Assembly: GCA_946481425.1 (NCBI GenBank)
Contig: CAMLNT010000050.1
Span: 1 to 13,021 of the forward strand
Source of the DNA: an uncultured Brevundimonas sp.
GTDB lineage: Bacteria; Pseudomonadota; Alphaproteobacteria; Caulobacterales; Caulobacteraceae
Direction of reading: 5' to 3'
DNA: 13,021 nt
Shown here: positions 12,090 through 13,021 of the stretch, piece by piece
How positions within the stretch are numbered: the first letter of the stretch is position 1
Layout: each line of letters opens with the position of its first letter
Notes under the pieces: model-generated
Told to the model about the DNA's origin: nothing
The model's input: only the letters and a program-made list of their open reading frames with translations
Database searches by the model: none
Translations under genes and position numbers: made by a program

Positions 12090-12566
12090 ATGAGCGTCGC
12101 CTTTACTCGCGAGGAAGATCTGGAAGCCACGGCGGCGGACCTGCCGGACCGGCCGGTTTCGCAGCATCCAAACCTCGTTACCGCCAGCGGTCTGGCCCAG
12201 ATCGAGCGTGAGCTGGCCGAGGCCAAGGCGGCCTATGCGGCGGCCCAGGCCAAGGGCTCCATCGAGGCGGACCGGACGGCGATGGCCCGGGCGACGCGCG
12301 ATCTGCGCTACTGGTCCGCGCGGCGGGCGAACGCCCAGCTGGTCGAGACCGAGCCGGACGGCACGGTCCGCTTCGGCGGCTCCGTGACCATCGAGCGCGA
12401 GGACGGCCGAACCCAGACCTGGGCCATCGTCGGCGAGGACGAGGCCGATCCCGCGAACGGCTCGGTCAGCCATGTCTCGCCGTTGGCGCGAGCGTTGATG
12501 GGCAAGCGGGTCGGAGACGAGGCCGTGGTCAACGGCCAGGACGTCGAGATCGTCGGCCTGACCTAG
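12090..12566 (+). CDS. GreA/GreB-family transcription factor paralogue
   Basis: 158 residues. The C-terminal half is the FKBP-like Gre domain: VRFGGSVTIEREDG (93-106), WAIVGEDEADPANGSVSHVSPLARALMGKRVGDEAVV (111-147). The N-terminal half begins with about 28 residues not found in GreA, then LVTASGLAQIERELAEAKAAY and a coiled coil running to about residue 85 (ATRDLRYWSARRANAQLV). The acidic tip of GreA/GreB, the DLSEN-type motif whose Asp and Glu hold Mg2+ for transcript cleavage, is missing; only IEADR lies near that place. So it belongs to the family and probably enters the RNA polymerase secondary channel, but may not stimulate cleavage like true GreA. Its stop overlaps the thiolase stop in CTAG. 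Confidence 0.82.
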   Translation: MSVAFTREEDLEATAADLPDRPVSQHPNLVTASGLAQIERELAEAKAAYAAAQAKGSIEADRTAMARATRDLRYWSARRANAQLVETEPDGTVRFGGSVTIEREDGRTQTWAIVGEDEADPANGSVSHVSPLARALMGKRVGDEAVVNGQDVEIVGLT

Positions 12567-13021
12567 GCCAGCTCGACCGCCATCGCGACCGCTTCGCCGC
12601 CGCCGATGCAGAGCGAGGCCATGCCCTTCGTCTTGCCGCGGGCCTGAAGCGCGCCCAGCAGGGTCGCCATGACGCGGGCGCCCGAGGCTCCGATGGGATG
12701 GCCGAGCGCGCAGGCGCCGCCGTTCACGTTCACGCGGTCGTGGGGGATGCCCATCTCCTGCATGGCGATCATGGGGACGACGGCGAAGGCCTCGTTGATC
12801 TCCCACAGGTCGACGTCCTCGACGGACCAGCCGGCCTTGTCGAGGGCCTTCTGCATGGCCGGGACGGGGGCGGTGGTGAAGAGCGCCGGCTCGTGGGCGT
12901 GGGCGGCGTGGGACACTACGCGGGCGACGATGGGCAGGCCCAGTTCCTTGGCGGTGGACTCGCGGGTCATGACCAGGGCGGCGGCGCCGTCCGAGATGGA
13001 CGAGGCGTTGGCGGCGGTGAT
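12563..13021 (-). CDS. Acetyl-CoA C-acyltransferase (thiolase), C-terminal part; 5' end outside window
   Basis: 152 residues of a thiolase of about 390 residues are visible; the frame is open to the right edge and begins ITAANASSISDGAAALV, which in the family follows the loop domain. Catalytic residues of the C-terminal half are present: NEAFA (Asn of the oxyanion hole), CALGHPIGASGAR (His) and CIGGGEAVAM (Cys that acts as base). The nucleophilic Cys near residue 90 lies outside. Thiolases join two acetyl-CoA (PhaA/AtoB type) or cleave 3-ketoacyl-CoA (FadA type). The sequence favours the short-chain acetyl-CoA acetyltransferase branch, but the substrate range is not fixed by this part. Convergent with the GreA-like gene. 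Confidence 0.95.
   Translation of the reverse strand: MTAANASSISDGAAALVMTRESTAKELGLPIVARVVSHAAHAHEPALFTTAPVPAMQKALDKAGWSVEDVDLWEINEAFAVVPMIAMQEMGIPHDRVNVNGGACALGHPIGASGARVMATLLGALQARGKTKGMASLCIGGGEAVAMAVELA

Noticed and set aside
1..13021. CRISPR arrays, insertion sequences, tRNA or rRNA genes, phage or toxin-antitoxin modules
   Set aside because: I saw no regularly spaced repeats, transposase motifs, cloverleaf sequences or attachment sites. The membrane protein/XRE pair was considered as a toxin-antitoxin system, but the membrane protein is longer than type I toxins and resembles no known toxin.

Overview
The window is strongly GC-rich, densely coding DNA with G/C-ending codons, short intergenic gaps and many ATGA/GTGA/TGATG stop-start overlaps. 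Protein content points to an alphaproteobacterium, most likely of the Caulobacteraceae (Brevundimonas/Caulobacter/Phenylobacterium type): a flgB-flgC-fliE operon divergent from fliO-fliP with TTAACCAT half-sites typical of the cell-cycle regulator CtrA, a plant/proteobacterial-type glutamate-cysteine ligase, a TIGR01459-type HAD protein and a GreA/GreB-like paralogue. The assignment is inference from gene content and style, not a database match. No gap without a gene exceeds about 150 bases.

Layout. 1-4207 (+): the 3' end of an Ada-type DNA alkyltransferase, then a tight run of HAD hydrolase, MaoC dehydratase, ribF, folE and a Sel1/prolyl-4-hydroxylase-like oxygenase, most of them overlapping or a few bases apart and probably one transcription unit. 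4208-5805 (-): flgB, flgC, fliE and a VOC protein whose start lies inside a perfect hairpin. 5846-5884: divergent flagellar control region. 5936-7778 (+): fliO, fliP, rsmE. 7825-9578 (+): glutamate-cysteine ligase translationally joined to a second VOC protein. 9575-10111 (-): two small unrecognised genes. 10262-11818 (+): a compact operon of a four-helix membrane protein, a 66-residue XRE repressor and an exported alpha/beta hydrolase, behind tandem palindromic operator-like sites. 11819-12056: hairpin, Fur-box-like site and a 51-codon gene. 12090-12566 (+): GreA/GreB-like protein; 12563-13021 (-): C-terminal part of a thiolase running off the window.

How the genes work together: most are housekeeping (alkylation repair, FAD and folate precursor synthesis, glutathione synthesis, rRNA methylation) plus the flagellar proximal rod and export gate. 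The least explained and most interesting parts are the XRE/membrane/hydrolase operon with its repeated operators, the small gene behind a Fur-like box, the hairpin over the VOC start, and several genes with no Shine-Dalgarno sequence but a -10-like TAGA/TAAG motif exactly 12 bases before the ATG, suggesting leaderless transcripts.
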